Below, in pieces: positions 37,324-49,704 of a stretch of DNA of 64,000 nucleotides. The DNA lies in the NCBI GenBank assembly GCA_036583965.1, contig JAZBQD010000030.1:110124162-110188161 (forward strand), in the 5' to 3' direction. A program made the translations under genes and the position numbers. Origin of the DNA: Prunella strophiata. Its lineage: Eukaryota > Chordata > Aves > Passeriformes > Prunellidae. How positions within the stretch are numbered: position 1 is the first letter of the stretch; each line of letters begins with the position of its first letter. Below the pieces are notes generated by a model. It searched no databases. It was not told where the DNA came from and was given only the letters and a program-made list of their open reading frames with translations.

Positions 37324-37644
37324 ATGAGAGTGAGTATTGATTCAGATGAACTCACAAAGTGATGCTGATCTGCTTGGTGCCAACCTGATTTCTCAGCCTG
37401 GCTGCTGGCAGTGCTGACTTCAGCCTGGCATCCTCCAGCCACTGGCATGGAGTGGGTTTTTCAGGAGGGTAAAAGCTCACCCTTCCCCTCACTGGTGGAG
37501 CAAAGGTTGTGGTTTGTGACCACCTGGTGAAAAGGCAGCAGCTGAAGCTCTGCCATGGTAATGGTGAGATTAATTAATAACCATTGGAATAACTGGAGAG
37601 GGGTCATTGTGGGTTTAGTCATCGCTAGGAAATTTTAATTAGCC
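37324..37644. other. Unique non-coding sequence
   Basis: No supported feature. Confidence 0.5.
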
Positions 37645-38042
37645 ATTGGATGTGGCATTCACATTTCTCTGAACCTGAGAGAAGCAGGAAGAGAAGCAGA
37701 GAAAAGAATGATTAAAACAATTCTTATCTCATTTGCTGCTCCTGTGTTGTGCCAAAGTAGAATGCAATATGGAGATTGTTTACCCAAAGTGATGGAGTTT
37801 TGTTTCCCTGGCCTATCAGGGCCAGGTGAGTGTCCAGACTGTCAGTCAAGGGACAGCCACGAGATTCTGTTCAGTTCAGTTTGGTTCTTGTTCAGTTTCA
37901 GTTTAGATGTATTATAGTTTAGATGTAATATAATATAGAATAATATAGTATAATAAGGTAGTTAATTAGCCTTCTGATATCATGGAATCCAATTCATCAT
38001 TCTTCTCTGCCACGGGGCATGCCTGCATTTACAATAATTGGA
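37645..38042 (+). mobile_element. Solo LTR, ERV family B copy 2 (B2)
   Basis: The LTR spans 37651-38036 (386 bp), from TGTGGCATTCACA to TTTACAATA, with a perfect 6-bp target duplication ATTGGA at 37645-37650 and 38037-38042. It shares order and sequence with B1 (27963), including the AT-rich 'tagtttagatgtaatataat' segment and 'ttagccttctgatatcatgg'. No internal region is present. Confidence 0.92.
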
Positions 38043-39367
38043 TATTTTCTTTCCCAGGGATAGATAATGTGATGTCTGTGAAGCAGAACCTCCTGCAGGC
38101 CAAAGGCTGTGTGAGAAGGGACCACGAGGCTGGGGAGGTCCCCAGTGCCACAGGGGGGATGTGACAGGATGCCAGCCCACAGGAGATGGGTGACCACACA
38201 GCCAGGTGCAAAGCAGCACATCCAGTTGCCCCCAAAATGAGGATATGAGTGTGTTGCCCTGATTTTTTAAGTTTCTCTAAAGCCTTCTGATGTTTACATT
38301 CTTGTGCAGAACTTTCTCACACACTTTTTGTAAATAACTTACTGTTTTGTCTTCATCTATGGAGGAAGAGCAACTTGATGGACTGTTGAGTTGTCCAGTG
38401 GCATTGAGGAGGTGGCACTGTCACCCTCCAATGACACTGGGATTTCAGAAAACTATAAATGGAGTCAGAATTCAATAAACTTTCTCTCTTTTTGCTCTCT
38501 TGCACCTTGCAAAGAGCTGCTGTCCTGCATTGTGTCGTTTGTGCTCCACAGTGACATGGGTGTGTCTGGGTCTTTGTTTGAAGTGTAAAAGCTACAATTG
38601 CTGAGGGAGAGGACTTTCAGAACAATCTGCAGGCATCTCATCCTTGACCTACTCTTAGCTCTCTTAATTTCTAGCAATCCACTCCTCCACTTATTTCTGG
38701 GGAGGGGGTCAGATAGATGAGATCCATGGCAGTTTCTTGTCAGTAACCTCAGCTATTTTTACAATAAATACTTTGCCTTAGACAGGTCAGATTTATTTTT
38801 GGTAACCTCCCTGTTGCATTTGATACCATTTTCCATTAAACTTTATGTCTTGCATTATTCCTCCCTTCAAAATTAGTCAAATGCCTGTCATACTTCTGAG
38901 GTTAAGCTAACAGATCAATTATTATCTGGATTAATTTCCCTATCCCTGCAGCCTCAGCTGTTTTTCAGCCTTGTGGCCCCTGTTTTCTTGTGCAGACTGG
39001 TCTGAAAGCCTGGCTGCCAAGCAGGTAATGTCAAGTGCCTGTTTTTCTAATATTTTGGGGTGGATATATTTTTATACTGGCCATCAGGATCCATGGATTT
39101 CCTCTGTCCTCCTCCTCAGATGTCAGTGCCCCTCCATACTGGTGATTCCATTAAATTTCTTGTCTTTGCCACACATGCAATCACATCTCTCTGGTTCTGG
39201 TCTGTACTGTTGTCACACTCTTCACCTGCCAAATCTTGGTGTACCAAAGTCTTCTCCTTGGGATCTCAGCCAGAGGCCTCCCAAAATTCAGCCTGGCATT
39301 GTCACTTTAGCTATTTGTGGTTCATCTGGTGGAAGAATCCAGAGTTACTGAAGCTCTGCATGTTCAT
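38043..39367. other. Unique non-coding sequence
   Basis: No gene recognised; AT-leaning between about 38740 and 38940. Confidence 0.5.
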
Positions 39368-39664
39368 GGAGAGAGACTTTTCACAAGGGAATGACAGGAC
39401 AAAGGGGAATGGTTTCACACTGAAACAGAACAGGTTTGGACTGGATATTGGGAAGAAATTCTTTACCATGAGGGTGGTGAAGCACTGGAAAAGATTGTCC
39501 AGAGGAGTTGTGGCTGCCCCATCCCTGTGAGTGCTCAGGACCAGGTTGGACAGGGCTTGGAGCAGCCTGGTCTAGTGGAATATGTCTGTGCCCATGGGGG
39601 AGAAGTTGGAACTAAATTATCTTTGAGGTCCCTTCCAGCCTAAACCATTCTGTGATTCTATGAT
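39368..39664 (+). mobile_element. CR1 LINE 3' region
   Basis: A long, ordered CR1 3' segment: 'gacaggacaaaggggaatgg', 'gattggatattaggaag'-like sequence, 'gaaattctttaccatgaggg', 'gtggtgaagcactgg', and 'tttgaggtcccttccagcct'. It ends with ATTCTGTG and ATTCTATG octamers at about 39649-39664. This is the best preserved CR1 tail in the window. It is 5'-truncated. Confidence 0.95.
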
Positions 39665-41235
39665 TTATGCTGAATGAATATGTGCTGTTAATAACTATAT
39701 TTTAATTACCCTTTCACTCAGTTTTTTTCCTGAACCTGCAGTAAGATTCCCTTTGCTGTGCAGTCACACTGGCATTCCTTCTACAGATGAGTGCAAGATT
39801 TTTTTTTTCTTTTGGTTCTCTAATAAAATATCAGGCTTTAAGGAAAGGTTGTATATTTTCAGTTTAGCTATTACATTTCTTTATCCTTTTGCAAAAACTT
39901 AACCATTGTTTTTTCACAGGTGCAATTTATAGATATAATGCAGTATCCAGTTCCTCTGGGACACTTAAAAGTTTGGGTACTTGCAACTTGTTATTTAATG
40001 TATTGGTTTGGGCCAGTTCCCTTCTTCTGGCACCTCAATTCCTGATGAAGCTTCATCCATTTTCATCTGAAAGTCATACACTTGTCATGCAAATACTTCT
40101 CCAAACCTCCTCTGCAGTGTCCTTAGCCTTTTAAATAGCCCAGACAGCTCGTTTACAGACCAGTAGTTCAACAACAACCCTCTGCCAAGCTTCGTGCTTC
40201 CTGTGTGCCTGAAATGATCTTGTTTGCTTTAATATCTCCCAGCACTTTGCCTGTTCTGGACCCTTCTCAGCTGTCATAATTTTTTTATATCACATTTCTC
40301 TTGACGTTGCCTGCGCGTCTTTCCATTGGCGTTACTCACTGTAGGTCACTGCTCTCTGAAGGAAGAATTTTTGGGGTCAGACTTCCTTTTAACCCTCCCT
40401 GAGCTTCAGGAGGTGTTGGTTATTTTGGGTGGCATGTACCAGAAGCTGAGCTGTGGCAAGGCCAGCAGGTAGCCCTGCCTGTCCCTTGGCATCCAGAGGA
40501 ATATCTGACCTCACGCTCTGCCTGGCAGGGTGAGGAGTCAGGAGTTCCTTTAACACCTTCCAGGCTTTTCCACTGAATCTCAATATCCAGAAAGCTGGGG
40601 AGGAAACAGAAACCAGAGCATTACCTGGAGACTTTAATGCTGGTCATTCCCTCTGGACTGTGCTAATTAGGAGAGATTGCATCACCTGTCCCATTCTACA
40701 GACTTCAAAGGCTTTGCACAGTGATAAAATCTGCTGTACAAACAAGCTGCACTCCCTGCTCAGGACTTGCACAGCCAATTTGTTCTCCTGCACTGGTCCC
40801 TGGCACAGCTCTGAGCCCCCAGCTCCAGCTCACTCTGGGCTCCCTGTCACGCTGCCTGTGTCCTGCCACCCTGCTTGGGAAGCTGTCCCTGAGGTCACAG
40901 TGACACCAGCAGGGAGGTGTTTGAGAGGGGAAGGTGCTTCAAGAAGACAGAAATCTGCCAGCCCTCCCACTCACCACTGTGGGGGCTTTGGAAATGGGGA
41001 GTTACGTTTGCTGTACTGATTCTCTTTGGAAAAAGCATCCTCAGGGCAGTGCTGAGAATCTGAGGTTATTTCCACTGAGTAGTCCTAGGCAAGCAAATAA
41101 CAGTGCAGAAAGAGTCTATCAAAGCTCTGCACCACTCAGTTTGAACTCTAAATGCTGTCATCTCACAAAATAAACACCTGAGCTCATTTCTCTGAAAAGG
41201 GAAATGTTTTGCCTTGATACTTTGCTGAAGTAGGG
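39665..41235. other. Unique non-coding sequence
   Basis: No gene or repeat family recognised; the A/T-run at 39798-39810 is short. Confidence 0.5.
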
Positions 41236-41875
41236 ATCTACAGCTTCTCTGCACAGCCTGTGCCAGTGCCTCACCACCCTCACAGGCAAGAATTTCTTCC
41301 CAACATCTAATATAACCCTGCTCTCTTTCAATTTGAAGCCATTCCCTCTTGTCCTGTCACTCCAGGCTCTTCTAAATAGTCTCTCTCTCTCTTTCTTATT
41401 GGCTCCATCAGGTGTGCAAGGCTGCAATTGGGTCACCCCAAAGGCTTCTCTTCTCTCTTTCTCTTCTCTTCTCTTCTCTTCTCTTCTCTTCTCTTCTCTT
41501 CTCTTCTCTTTCTTCTCTCTTCCCCTCTTTCTCTTCTCTTCCTTTCTCTTCTACGTTCTCTTCATCTTCCCTCTTCTCTTCTCTTTTCTCTTCTCTTCTC
41601 TCTTCTTCCTTCTGCTTCGTTCTTCTCTTCTCTTCTCTCTCTCTTCTTTGCTCTTCTTTCTTCTCTCTTCTCTTCTCTTCTCTTGCTCTTGCTCTTCTAC
41701 TTACTCTTCTCATTCTCTTCTCTTCTCTGATTCTCTTCTGCTTCTCTTCTCTTCTCTCTCTCTCTTCTCTTCTCTTCTCCAGGCTGAACATTCCCCAGTT
41801 CTCTCCTCACAGGAGAGGTGCTCCATCCTTCTGATCATCCTGGCCTCCCATGGACTCACTCCAGACCAGGAGCAG
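41236..41875 (-). mobile_element. CR1 LINE interrupted by its own microsatellite
   Basis: Inverted CR1 sequence runs from about 41236 ('tctacagcttctctgcacag', 'aagaatttcttcccaacatc', 'ttgaagccattccctcttgt') to 'gggtcaccccaaaggcttctc' at 41443. It resumes after the (TTCTC)n tract with 'caggctgaacattccccagt' and 'aggagaggtgctccatcctt'. These two parts are adjacent in CR1. The 337 bp between them is therefore an expansion at the native CR1 motif CTTCTCTTCTCC, not a separate insertion. Confidence 0.88.
41444..41780 (+). repeat. (TTCTC)n tract inside CR1
   Basis: About 337 bp of TTCTC pentamers with TTCTCTCTC, TTCC and TGCTC variants. Both ends merge smoothly into CR1 sequence. The minus strand is purine-rich and its frames read Arg/Glu by composition. 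Confidence 0.96.
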
Positions 41876-41962
41876 AGCTCTCTTCTGCAGCAGCACTCAC
41901 TGGGCAGCTTCCAGTCCAGAGGAGGAGGGGAGAGGAGAGCAGGTAATTGTGCTCAGGGGACC

Positions 41963-42683
41963 TGTCTTGGTTTTGAAGGACAGGTGTCTGCTAAGGAAGG
42001 CAGGAGTTCCCCCTGAAATGGAAAATGTAAACCCCCTCCCTCTGAATTATTGTAATTTTGAAATTAAGGGGCTCTCAGGCAAAGATATGGGAGCAGGAAT
42101 AACAGTTCTTTATCAGGAAAAACAAACAAAAAATACAAATGTAATAGTACAAACAAAAAAACCCCACTGCCAGAGTCAGAGCAGGAGCTGAGCCCTGTGT
42201 GTCAGGGTGGTGGCACAGTCCCATGCCATGGTGGCTGCAGCCCTCCTGCAGTGCCAGGGCTGGTTCTCCTGCAGCAGGGATCCTGCACAAGGGGGGAGTT
42301 TTCCTCTGCAGCTCCAGGGCTGCTGCAGATGGGCCTGCTCTCCCTCTGGCAATGCAGAGGAGAAGAAAGCTGCTCCTCTGGGAATGCAGCAGTGGGCAAA
42401 GGCTGCTGTGCTGTGCCAGGGTCAGATTCTATCCAGGCAGGAATGCTTGGCTCCTGCCCTGGGCAGAGCATCTCCCAGTGGGATGATGGAATTTGATCAG
42501 CCATGCAGGGACACTCACTGGCCATGGACAGAAGATAATTAATAATTAATGGCCCATGGACAGAAGAGATCTCCTGGAGGGAGGATTGGCTGTGGGAGAT
42601 AAAGAGAAAACTGCCCAAAGAACAGCAGAGAGCTGCTCCACAGATAGGAATAAAATACACAGCCCCATTTCCAGTTTAAGACA
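41963..42683 (-). mobile_element. ERV LTR, family C copy 2 (C2)
   Basis: Ends are TGTCTTGG at 41963 and TTTAAGACA at 42683, a 6-bp inverted terminal match. The flanks GGGACC and GGAACA agree at four of six bases, a possible decayed duplication. Read on the minus strand, 'gataaagaactgttattcc' (complement at about 42095-42115) resembles the poly(A) signal and R, followed by about 130 bp of U5 ending ACCAAGACA. The centre holds degenerate repeats built on 'tcctctgg.aatgcagc'. The minus strand is open for 153 codons, but the homologous part of C1 differs widely in protein sequence. Confidence 0.82.
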
Positions 42684-45324
42684 GGAACAAATCACTCCTC
42701 TGCTCCCAGCCAGGGCTTTGGCTCTCAAAAACAGTCTCTCAATGCCCCAGACAAGTTTTCACTTATGTCATGGCTCACCCTCAACCTGAGCATTTGGAAA
42801 TGGTTGCTCCACTTCAGCAGGCACATCCAGGCTGGCTGAGGTGCCCCAAGCAGCTCCTGCTGCTTCTCTGATGCTCAGGCCTCAGTGCTTGAATTTTCAA
42901 GCCTGCTGGTGGGCTGTGCTGCAGCTCCTGCTTGTCCCCTGCTCACAGCCAAAGCAATAACCCACCAGGAGGGATTTTTGATCCAAAGCCTCACGTGCAG
43001 CTCCAGTGCTGGGGCTGAGTGTGATGTCTGTCACCTGTCTCTGCTCCTCCAAGGGAAAAGCTAAAACCTGAGGGAGACAGAGAGAGAGAGGGAAATCCTA
43101 TTATAGCTTCACAGGTCTAATCTACCAAAGCAGAACAGGAACAATTTTTAATTTTATAAGCACCCACTTTTAACCTTATTCAGGGATACTACTCATTTCC
43201 ACAATCAAATATTAGTTTAAACTGTCTTAAGCTTAACACCTTATCACACAAAGCTCCTTAGAAATAGAAATAAAATAAATAATCTCACACAAAGATTGTC
43301 AGACTGAAGGGGGCTGCAGATGCATGGCTAATTCAAAGTCAATGAGATTTCAGGTGTAAGGTACATACATTTATAAAGCTATTATTCTCCTTCCTCAGAA
43401 AATGCTCTTGGTTACAATTTTAATCCAGCTGAGGTGTCTGTCCAGGGTCTTTCCCTGGAAGGTGAGATAGAGAATTTTCCCCTGATTTCAGAGAGCATAA
43501 GGCCAGAGATCTCCTACTGCAATCTGTGGTGTGACAGGATTTCACCCTAATTTTACATCACTTGCATTGAGTATTTACCCTCTATTTTTTTCCCAGACTT
43601 CAGATAGGAATTTTCTTTTCTGAAAGGTAATTAAACTGAAACAAAGAGCTGAATCCCTCTGTAAGCTCTACAAGAGATTAGACCACTTCTGGGTATCACT
43701 CCAGAGATAATAAGAGCTCTGGGAGCTTTTCAGGGAGTAATTTATTGGACATAATGAGCTTCTTACTGGGGCACCTGCCACCAGTGCTGCTTAAGAGTAT
43801 CTGTTCCCAAAGGTCTCTTGAAATTTAACTGTGATTTTTATTTTTTTTTTCCTAGTCAACTGATGACTTTATCCCTCAGAGGCACCACTCTTCTCTGGGA
43901 GTCTCACGTGGTGTCTCACTCTGAGATTGGAGAGTGGCCTCTGGCTGTGGGTCTGTGAGGCTCCAGTGGTCCAAGCTCAGCATGAAGAGTGCTCTTCCTC
44001 CTTATCTGCCCTGGAATGGTGGCACTGGCAGCACAAGGGGCCCTGCTGTGAGTTACAAGGGGTGCAGAGAGAGCAGGCAGGAGGAGCAGCTCCAGCCCTG
44101 GGGCTGAGGAGCACACAGGGCTCGTGCAGGAGTGCTGGGAAGAGGGGAGTGATGTGCTCAGGTACCTGCAGACAGAGGTGAAGAGGACCCAAAGCACAAA
44201 CAAAGAGCAGAAAGAGACTGCTGTAGGTATTCTGCAGGGCAGCAGACACCAGGTGAGTCAGCACTCCCCCCTTCAGAAAGGTGCTGATCTCATTTGCTTT
44301 TCTGATGGCACTGCAGGGCTTACAGAGCTGCAGGCTCATTTCAGGCTCCCTAAGCAGCTCCTCCCCACCTCCAGAAGTGCTTGTGTACACCCAGAGCAGG
44401 GCAAAACCCTCCAGGAGCACAGTTACAGATGGGGTACATCTACACCAACCCCAGGCACCTCTGGGTGTGCATGAGTGGGGTCAAGCTAAGCCTGAGGGAT
44501 GTCCAGGTGCAGCAGCAAAGCCTTTGGAGCTGTCTGGGACAGCCCAGGGGGACTCTGCAGTCACAGAGACACATCTGGGACTTGGCAGTGCTTTGAGTGT
44601 CCAGGCTGGGGAGCACAGGCAGCACAGCAGGGATGGTTTTGGTACAGGCTTCCTCTGATGAAATCCTCTTCTTGAGGGGACGTGCTTCTCCTTGGCAGCA
44701 GGGTTTGGGTCTTGGGTTGATGTCAGGCTGCTGTTAGCATTGCCTCCAGCCCTCCTCCTTTTTTGTCCCTTTCCATTTATGTCAGGGCTGTGCATTGGGA
44801 ATGAAGCTGCCCATTCCTCCCTCTGCTGAGCTGGGAATTCCCACTCAGTAACCTCAAGACCTGTACATTTGTCCTGCCTCCTGCTCCCTCAGTCCAGGGT
44901 TGCACTTTCTGACCCCAGACATCACCCTTGGTAGCTGGGCACAGCTCAGCCCAGCTGCTCAGGGTGTGGAGAGGGGGAACAGCCAGAGAACAGAGCTAAA
45001 ACAAAGATCTTGACCTGACCCTGAAGGCATCAGGCTTCCCTTCACCCAGGGGATAACCAAGCTCCATGGCTCTCAAAACCTGATAAACCTGGCACTTCCC
45101 ACAGCACCTCACTGCCCATGGCATCACCTCTGCCTCAATCCAGAAAAAGAAAAAGAAAAAAGAACACTATTCTGGTCCTGCAAACAGGCTGGCCCATTTC
45201 TGTATGTGGCAACTTGGTCAAACAAGTCACCCAGAAGCAGCAGAGTCTCCTTGAAGGTTTAAAGACTGCAGTTACCATTCCTGAGCTGACCTCATGCTGG
45301 CAATGTCCCTGTTTGCAGGGCAGA
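42684..45324. other. Unique non-coding sequence
   Basis: No gene or known repeat recognised. 43130-43400 is AT-leaning. An 11-base T-run with nearby pyrimidines lies at about 43840-43852. Confidence 0.5.
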
Positions 45325-45368
45325 ATTGGGGTGGACTAGATGATGTCCATGGTTCTGATTCTGTGACC
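45325..45368 (+). mobile_element. Short CR1 3' terminus
   Basis: 'attggggtggactagatgat' followed by 'gattctgtgacc' matches the very end of CR1 with one terminal octamer. The middle of the tail is deleted. Confidence 0.7.
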
Positions 45369-46330
45369 CTTTACTGCTACTCAGTTTATTTTATCCTCTC
45401 CCATATGCTTCAGACGGAAAAGCTGTAGCCCAAAGGAAAGATTTAGCAGGGAAAATGATTGCTTTTGACAATACTCAGTGTGGCCTCTTGCTGAAAAGAA
45501 GATGGGCAGGCAGTAGCTCTTTCTTTTTAAGATGACAGATGGGAACACTAACATCAGTGCCTTTGCTTTGCTTCATTTTGCAGAGAAGTCACCTGAAAAT
45601 GCAAGCACCTCTCACACAGCCCTGAAATGTGGCAGCCATAAATCCAGATGGGCCTTCTGTGGTGCTCCTTGGATTCTGCACCCCTCTGCAATGGCACCTC
45701 AGCAAAGGGAAGCCCCGTGTGGGGATTGCAGGAGCACCGGGAGCTCGGCTGGTTGCCCTGAGATAGTCAAGGGCCAGTGCACACAGCCTCTCTGCAAGAA
45801 TCAAATTTCATTATGGAAACTTTCTACTTGTTGCTGCTTTTAAATAATCCCCAGCTGGGCCTGTTCTCCCTTTCCCCCCCATCTGTTTCATATCTGTAGT
45901 GAAGAAATTAAAAAAGCTCCTCTTGGAGGGAGGGGATGAAGGCTCCTACCTTCTTGCTCACTCACTAACCCAGCACACTAAAAACCCTTGGCTTTGTCTT
46001 CACCTTCATCACTGGATGGTGTTTTTTTTTTTCCCAAACTTCACACGTAAACTCATTAACATCACTTTTCCTTCTGACCCACTTAGAGATCTGCGTCACC
46101 GGCGATGTTTCAGCACTGAGCAATCTCCCTCCCCTTCCCTGCTCACATCCTTGGGGAGGGGGCAGGGACGTGTGCCTGTGGGTCTCTGCTGAGCAGCACA
46201 GCCCTTTTACGTGGATCTAAATTTATACATTTGACATCTGAATGGGCTGGGGAGTGCAGGAGTTGTCAGGAGCAAGCTGTGACACCTTGGTGTGGCACCT
46301 GATGGGGCCCTTTCACCTCTGGATGCTGAT
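45369..46330. other. Unique non-coding sequence
   Basis: No supported feature; a T-run lies at 46021-46031. Confidence 0.5.
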
Positions 46331-46575
46331 GTGGCGGGTTCCGCGCCGCTGGTGCAGCGCCAGCTCTGCGCACTCAAACAAAGCTGCTTTTTTTAGACTG
46401 ACAGCCCATAATACTGCTGGTGCTGTGGAGAAGTGATAAAGGTAACATTTCACATCGCCAGTCAGAAACTGCCTCTCTTAGGATAACTTGGCAGGGGAAA
46501 AAAAAAAAAAAACCAGGAGGGGAACGAGCACAAAGCAGAGCGCGCACTTGCGAGCAGCGATGACGTCCGCTGTCA
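46331..46575. promoter_or_regulatory. CpG cluster with CRE-like site
   Basis: CpGs concentrate at 46333-46372 ('tggcgggttccgcgccgctg') and 46535-46570 ('agcgcgcacttgcgagcagc'), separated by ordinary sequence and a short A-run at 46498-46511. A TGACGTCC half-palindromic CRE/ATF-type site lies at 46561-46568. This might be a regulatory element. No start codon, exon or orientation can be inferred. Confidence 0.35.
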
Positions 46576-47177
46576 CATAATCTCTGCCGAGCCATGTTGT
46601 GAGCAGGACTGGGTGACACTGCTGGAGGAAAAGTAAGAACCAGACACCAAAGGGATGCTGCCCCATTGCCCTCCAAACCAGAATGCTATTCTGCAAGTCA
46701 TATGTGAAAAGAAAGGTATTTCTAAAACGCTACGTTGCTGTAAATTGTGACCACGAATGCGCAGTTTTGTGTGGCCAAAATGGTGCCAGTGAGGAGACCG
46801 TGGCTGCAGAGAGCCCCCAAAGCTGTGGTGGTTTCCCTGGCTCCCAGGACTGCTCAGCTCATCCCAAGGAGAAGGCAGCATGCAAGGAAGAGAGGCTTGG
46901 CTCTGGCTGCCAGCTTGGCAAACCCGCCCTGGGCTCCGACGGGCAAGCTGGGATCGTTCCATCCCTGCTTTATCACCTCTAATGGAAGAGCAGCTGGCCA
47001 CTCTGAACCCCCTGGCTGGGGAGCTGCAAGGCAAAGCATTCAGTGGGGGTGTCAGAAACACACTCACCACTCCAGCCCCAAGTGCCCCAGTACTGCCTCC
47101 TGTTCTGTGAGGGGACACCCCACTGGCAGGGCACACTGCAAGCCAAATCAGAGGACTCATAACACCTTCTTTTGCCA
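46576..47177. other. Unique non-coding sequence
   Basis: Two overlapping + and - open frames pass through here into the T/G tract. Neither shows a domain. Confidence 0.5.
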
Positions 47178-47432
47178 GGTTTTTTTTTGTTTGTTTAGTT
47201 TGGGTTGGTTTTTTTGGGTTTTTTTGTTTTTGTTTTTGTGGTTGTTGAGGTTTTTTGTTGGTTTTTTTTTTTTTTTTTGGTGGGGGGAGTTTGTTTTGAT
47301 TTTTTGGGTATTTTTTGGGTTTTTTTGTTTTGTTTTGTTTTGTTCGTTGTTTTTTTTGGGCGTTGTTTTTTTTGTTTTTTTGTTTTGTTTTGTTTTGTTT
47401 TGTTTTGTTTTGTTTTGTTTTGTTTTGTTTTG
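47178..47432 (+). repeat. T/G-rich tract ending in (TTTTG)n
   Basis: About 255 bp of T and G. The right part (about 47377-47432) is a nearly pure TTTTG pentamer array. The left part has irregular T-runs with GG/GGG interruptions. The long Lys/Asn/Thr-rich and Phe/Val-rich frames here are by-products. Confidence 0.95.
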
Positions 47433-49704
47433 TCTGCTTGACTTGACTTCCAGGCCTTCCATAACATGGCTCCATCAAATGTGGTGCTGGCACAAACTGG
47501 GGGTGGGGTGTTACAGTGTGGGGATGGGCTGCACCTTGGAGACTGTTTGCATGAGGATTAACAGGGATTTTTGCTGAATGTGTAGTGAAACCACTGTGGT
47601 GATCAGAGCAATGCCAGTGGCAGGGGCCTCTCAGCTTCACCTCCCCTTGCCTCCGTGCCAAGCCAAGCTACAGGGGCTTGGCAAACCCTCCCAGTGCCAG
47701 ACTGCTCTGGGGCTCATTGCTAAACCAGGAATGTGTCCAGAGAGGACCCTTGGGTTCCTTTCTAAACCTGCTGATGTGCCCCCATGGAGGGTTGGAGCCA
47801 AAATTCCAGGCTCCTGTTGAACTGGGAGAGTCTCTTGCACGCCTCAATTTGCAGTGAGCTCTTCCCCAGTTGCCTCCCTTGCAGGCTCCAGGCAGATCCT
47901 TCATTCCTACACTTGCTTCTCAAGGCCTGGAGCAGCTCCACTGTGGGCTTTTAGGAATTCCACATGAAATTACTTCATTTTCTCTTAGAGGAACCCTGCT
48001 GGATGTTTAAAAAGTTGTGGTTCACCTGACATGCTGCTTTGAAGGGCAGACTGGGATTTTCCCCGTGGCTTCCCACCTTACTGCAGCCCCATCAGTGCTG
48101 CCTCTCCCTGCACACCTGGGCTCACCTTCCTTGCTAGACTGTGTCAGGTTCCACATGTCCTTTTTAAAGCTGTATCATTTTATTTGGAGGTCAAAAAAAA
48201 AGAACTTTTGGTGCAGAAGCTTCCTCCCAGCCAGCGAGCACAGGAACACCATTTACACAGAGCTGCTTTAGCAGGTGGTCCTGCCCATTCACTCAACCAG
48301 GTTTATTCCCACAAGTAACCTGCTTGCAGAACAAAGGGCAAAAAAAAAGAAAAAAAGTCCTAAACTCAAACTCCTCTACATTATAAAATCACCTGGGAGA
48401 TTTCTCCTCGCTGTAACAAAAGCTGTGCTCTGTGTGTGCTGCTGGAGAAGAGTCTGGAGGATCTGAAAGTTCACTGCTCAGGGGATGAGGGAAGAGGGTC
48501 AGCACTTGCTTTTCCTTGGTGCTTTGGGTCTGAGCTTGTGTTTTTTTAATAGAACGTTTTAGCAAATGGATTTTTCTCCCTGGGTGCTGGTCATCCTCTT
48601 GCCTCCTGGCTGTTCTGCCCTTTCTTTGAGCCTCCTTTGGGACCCCTCAGGGCACAGGAGAAGCACTGACCAGCCAGTTTTAGGCTCAGGTGTAGGAGTG
48701 AAGCTGCAGAAGGAGGCTGCAGGCTATTGATCCAGCAGGCTCTGAATGAACATGATATTTGATCTGTAATTATACAGCCAGAGAGGCTCTGCAGGGCAGG
48801 CAGAGTCAGCATCTTGGATTGGATGTGATGTGCTTTTTGTCCTGTTCCTGTAAATCAGCTGTGAACACACCTTTACATCTCCTCCTGCACTGCTCCCTGT
48901 CAGAGATCTCTGCCTTCAGCTGTGGGCAGAGGAGCAGCACCAAGCACACAGAATGAAAACCTTGCTGCATCTCCTCCAGTGCCCTTTTCACATGCCATTC
49001 TTCCTGGCAGGGCTTCACCAGGCTGTAAAAGTTAACTGTGTGCTGGAGTCGTACTTTATGAGGCTACAATTTAATTTAGAAGCTAATTTATGCATCTCTC
49101 CCTCTCTTCCATTAGAAGGCAACTGTTGGATCCCACCCTGAGTGCAGTGGAGCTGTGGCTGTGGATAATTGAACGGGCTGGGAACTCACCACTGGCCTCT
49201 GATGAGAAAAGGCAGGGGCAGGAGGTTTAAGCAAATCTGTGCAGAAGGGATTTGGGAACACTGCCCAGGTGTGTGGGGCAGTGCTAGGAAAGGCAAAACC
49301 CATCTAAAGGTGGCACTTGTCACACACAACACAAGGGGTTTCTACCCAACATTAGAAGCAAAAGGCTGAATAAGGAACACTGGGGCACCTCCAAATGCAT
49401 CAGGTGATTTAGTGACAGGTAAGGCAGAGGCATTCATGCCCTTATTTGCTTTTTTCTTGACCAACAAGGTCACCCAGACCTCTTAGGGACAAGCTGAATG
49501 GGGAGGGCAGCAATCAGCAGTGGGTGAGGATCAGGTCAGGGTTTGTTTGAGGGAACATTCTGCTCGTGGGACCCACAGGCTCCACCCAAGGGTGCCAAGG
49601 GAGGTGGCTGCTGTCCTCACAGGGATGCTCTCATAATGCTTGAAAGGTTGTGGGGACCAGGGGGTACCCCTGCAGCTGGAGAAAAGCACACATGGTGCTC
49701 TTTT
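47433..49704. other. Unique non-coding sequence
   Basis: No gene, RNA or known repeat recognised; A-runs near 48195 and 48342 only. Confidence 0.5.

Noticed and set aside
46573..47661. 362-codon minus-strand frame and 276-codon + frame
   Set aside because: Both run through the T/G tract, which lacks stops in those frames. The sequence outside the tract has no recognisable domain.
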